Positions 60,721 through 64,000 of a stretch of DNA of 64,000 bases are shown in pieces; the stretch's first letter is position 1, and every line of letters begins with the position of its first letter. A program made the translations under genes and the position numbers. The notes beneath the pieces are model-generated. The model was not told the DNA's origin. It was given only the letters and a program-made list of their open reading frames with translations, and did no database searches. Origin of the DNA: Juglans regia (Eukaryota; Streptophyta; Magnoliopsida; Fagales; Juglandaceae); NCBI RefSeq assembly GCF_001411555.2, contig NC_049912.1:26917722-26981721 (forward strand). The letters are read 5' to 3'.

Positions 60721-62286
60721 ATTTGTAGGAACGTCGATCGGTTACCTGGCGCGGTGGCAGTTAGTGGACTTTTAGTATTTTAATGCAAGAAATGATAGTT
60801 ACAGTAATACGAGTGAGTGCGTAAGTGTTTTATAATTAATTTAAATAAATAAATAAATATAAAATTTATTTTAAAAAAATAAATTTTTTAATAATAAAAT
60901 TTTTTTTTAAATAACTATATAATATTTATATATTTCACAATTATATATATATGATTATATAACATTTTCCTTTAATATATAGTCATACGTCACCCCTAGT
61001 TTCCAACCCATAGGCCCTGGGTCTTCTCCCATCACCTCTCTTTTATTTTTTATTTTTTTGGAGAAATATTTATTATATTTTCTAAATGACAGTTGTTCCA
61101 TTATTAGGCATAAGAATTGCTGCCATGCAGGGTATTTTTTTATTTAATTCTTGTTATTTATTTATTTTTTAAAAAAAATTATTTGTACAAGGATATATAA
61201 ATTTTGCTCACTTATTTTAAAAAATGTGGATATATAAAAAAGAAATTTTATATAGAAGTCTTATACCACACGCTTTTACTTAATCAACATATGATTTATC
61301 ATTTTTATCATTTTATCTTAATGTTAAAATATGTGTATGTTTAAATAGAAGAACGAGCAAAAATAACAAATCACATATTAATTAGATAGAAGTATATGGT
61401 GTAAAGCTTCCTTGTAACATTTCTTACATCAAAAAAGATTTTTTTTAATGATAAAACTCTACTTTATTTTAATAAACTGCGCAAAACTTGTATATTCTAA
61501 AACTGTATCTAGTGTTACTTTATTCTTTCATGAATAGTTGATATCCTTCAAACCTTCTCAATGTCAATCCTTTTTAAGAGCATTGGCAATGTCTAAAATT
61601 TAGTTAGAATCTTAACTTTTGGCTATAGTATTAATTTTTGACTAAATGAGTGTACATTGGACTAGCTATCTAAAAGTTAAAATAATAATATAATATTATA
61701 TTTTTTTTTTATAAATACAATTTATATATTTTCTAGATCTTCATGCTTTGTAAAAATAATCTATCTATTCTATCAATATTCGCAATCAGTAGAATAAATA
61801 ATGTGCATAGATGAACCGTCCATTAACCACCAAATTAGAATATTTATTGTATATATGAGGGTGACATATTGAACATATCATCCTCTCTTGCCAAAAATAA
61901 CTTTTGTATTAAACCAACGTCTTCTGGTCCTACATTTCGATTCGATTTCGGATGTACCACCCAATGAAAGGTTACATGATTATTTATTGACATCCTCTTC
62001 AATTTAGTGGCCGAATCAAACGGTCAATACAAAGAGAGAGAGACACAACATCAAATCATTAAAATATGTGTACCTAGTTTATGGTTTAATCCGCCCAAAA
62101 ATACTATACAAACAACATATAAGACACATGATATATTTAAATATGAGCGTTGCTAGTGGGCCGCCTGAGTGTTATTACTTGACGTACCCGCCTGGGTATG
62201 GTTTAAAATCTTTTTAATAACTTAACGACGTATTTGTAGGACAACTAGGACGGTGCTAGTGGAGCAGCAAAATAGCGTTTTTTATT
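60721..62286. other. PFK promoter side and AT-rich gene-free DNA
   Basis: The PFK 5' region lies just above 60720; no clear TATA box was recognised. 60786-60830 looks like one end of the palindromic hAT-type MITE family. 61578-61840 carries a MITE-like stretch opening GAGCATTGGCAATG. Around 62145-62270 there is a pair of TGCTAGTGG motifs. Nothing coding was seen. Confidence 0.4.
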
Positions 62287-62463
62287 AGAGAAATGATAGT
62301 TGCAATCGCAAGTGTGAAAGCGTTGTGCTGTAGCTTTAAAAAAAATTAATAAATATAGGACCCACATGAAAAGAAATTAATTTTTTAATAATAGATCACA
62401 TTCTTTTTCAAAACGACTGCACGACGTTTGCGCATTTCACGACTATATGTAGCATTATTCTTT
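62287..62463. mobile_element. Third copy of the palindromic hAT-type MITE family
   Basis: AGAGAAATGATAGTTGCAAT at the left and AAAACGACTGCACGACGTTT followed by a degraded terminus at the right. It has the same layout and length (about 177 bp) as 23339-23511 and 34613-34786. An 8-bp target duplication was not identified. Confidence 0.6.
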
Positions 62464-64000
62464 CCTTTATATATAACCATATCATTCAAATCTATCAAAA
62501 AAAGTAAAGCTCATAAATAATGTTGAAATTAAGAAACCAAAATGTCAATACATTAAAAGTTCACCTAATAAATTTACGTAGTGTTGGACAAAGTTGATGA
62601 GAGGTACATGGACTTTGGTAAAAGGATGGACATTGGAACCACTATGTTAAATTTGTCTATCAACTCTTATTTGTCTTCATATAAAATCCAACAGTCTCCT
62701 ACAAATTAAATGGATATTAAACTATTAGTAGTAGAAAGTGGCATGCAAATTGCATATCTTAAATAAATGTTACCTTCAACATTGTTAGCTTATTTGCGAC
62801 TCCATACAATCAATAATATGTCTCCGTTCATCATCATCTGAGGTCATGTTTCATGCATGCTGTCATTTTAATTAAATACAGCTTTTGACACAAAGTGAAA
62901 TGATCTCATCGCATGCATACATTGCATGCATTATTAAAATATATGACGAACAATGATTTACTTTTTTTCTATTGCATAATTAGCTCCTAATGATGTAATA
63001 TTGATGCTGATGGCCGCATTGCTATAGTCCGCACGTACGCATACTAGAAAGGTCAACTTGCACAAGTAAATAATTAAAAAATCTATCAGAAAAAAGCTTG
63101 AATATTTCCCATTGCACATAAAATAAACTATAGTGACAAAGTCTTATATGACTGTATGACATATGCTCCTCAATTCATTAATATTATTATGGCTCACACA
63201 CGATTTGAACAGGAGTTACAGTCCATGTAAATGAGCATGCAAGTTAGTATTATTATTATTATTATTATTATTATTTTAAATCAAGCGTAGCCATAATATT
63301 ATTATATATAGTCATAGGATATTCTTGCGCATTCTATTTGAGAAAAAAGATCCATTATCTTGTCTTGGATTTATCTACTGTTTTTAAAGAGTAATGATAT
63401 ACTACAACATTTTTTATAATTATTTTTTAAATTAATGATATTTATATAAAATGATTTATTTTTATAAATTATTTTACAAAAAATATCTCTTATTTAAAAC
63501 AATATCGTATAAAAGTTGTAAAAAATAATTATATGAGTATCATTTTTCTTTTTCAAATGGACCACACTAAACTTCTACACCATAAAACTACTGTAGAAAT
63601 TATTTCTTTTTGTAATATCTATCTAGTCATAAGAGTAATGATATTATATTTCATAATTTATACTATTCATTTTGTCTCTTGATATAGCATCACAGTGTCG
63701 TGTCACGTAGTTTATTAATATATATATATATATATATAAACAAAATGGCACTGAAAAACACAAAAAAAAATATTAAAACTCTAAATTTTCTCTACTCATT
63801 TATGTTTGTATTTTTAAATTTTTTAATAAATTACATGGTAACAAATTGCGGTGCCTCTTGATATAAACTAGCCATCACATCTTATTATCATAATATCATC
63901 GCATTCGAACAATCAATGATTAACATTATTCTTACCGAAAATTTGTCCTAAATGTGTATTTCGAAAAGTATTTTTTATTTATTTTTATTTTTTTTATTTT
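62464..64000. other. AT-rich gene-free DNA with ATT and AT microsatellites
   Basis: Contains an (ATT)n tract at about 63249-63276 and an (AT)n tract at about 63719-63737. Short palindromic AT stretches also occur. I see no gene. Confidence 0.5.

Noticed and set aside
1..64000. tRNA, rRNA, CRISPR or viral integrations
   Set aside because: No cloverleaf tRNA, rRNA-like segment, regularly spaced CRISPR-type array or viral coding sequence was recognised on either strand.

Overview
This is nuclear DNA from a dicot plant, most likely a woody species. The coding exons are split by AT-rich GT-AG introns. The gene families are typically plant: myo-inositol oxygenase, malectin-like LRR receptor kinases, a GDSL lipase and plant-type phosphofructokinase. 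The intergenic DNA is full of LINE remnants, MITEs, a Ty1/copia element and GA/CT or AT microsatellites. A Fagales (walnut/pecan-like) origin is my guess from the style of the dispersed MITEs; nothing here proves it.

Layout. 321-2470 (+): last three exons of a gene I do not recognise. 3150-4940: two opposed LINE 3' fragments. 6067-9060 (+): complete myo-inositol oxygenase (11 exons, 307 aa). 8908-34980: a tandem segmental duplication. Unit A (8908-23676, 14.8 kb) and unit B (23677 to about 34980, 11.3 kb) each carry a 73-aa secreted Cys-rich peptide gene (+) facing, tail to tail, a 13-exon malectin-like/LRR receptor kinase gene (-), followed by the same chain of old transposon remnants. Unit B begins inside a copy of MIOX exon 10, so it carries a dead MIOX 3' stub. 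35445-48833 (+): a third, more distant receptor kinase of the same family, with a 6.35-kb copia element in intron 2. 52336-53794 (+): GDSL esterase/lipase (361 aa). 55825-60720 (-): ATP-dependent 6-phosphofructokinase (up to 576 aa). 60721-64000: gene-free, AT-rich.

Main reading. Kinase copy B sums to an intact 915-codon frame. Copy A has matching exons but is interrupted by a 1813-bp PIF/Harbinger-like element inside its 72-nt fifth exon. The unit B empty site shows an exact TTA target duplication, and the interior of the element is mostly an AT-rich minisatellite. The two copies also differ in promoter motifs. The co-duplication of a secreted Cys-rich peptide gene with a receptor kinase gene, with three W-boxes before the peptide, is the best candidate for an undescribed functional unit; a ligand-receptor relationship is only a hypothesis.

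All exon joins were made by eye. Exon lengths for MIOX, kinases B and C, GDSL and PFK each sum to a multiple of three, which is the main internal check.
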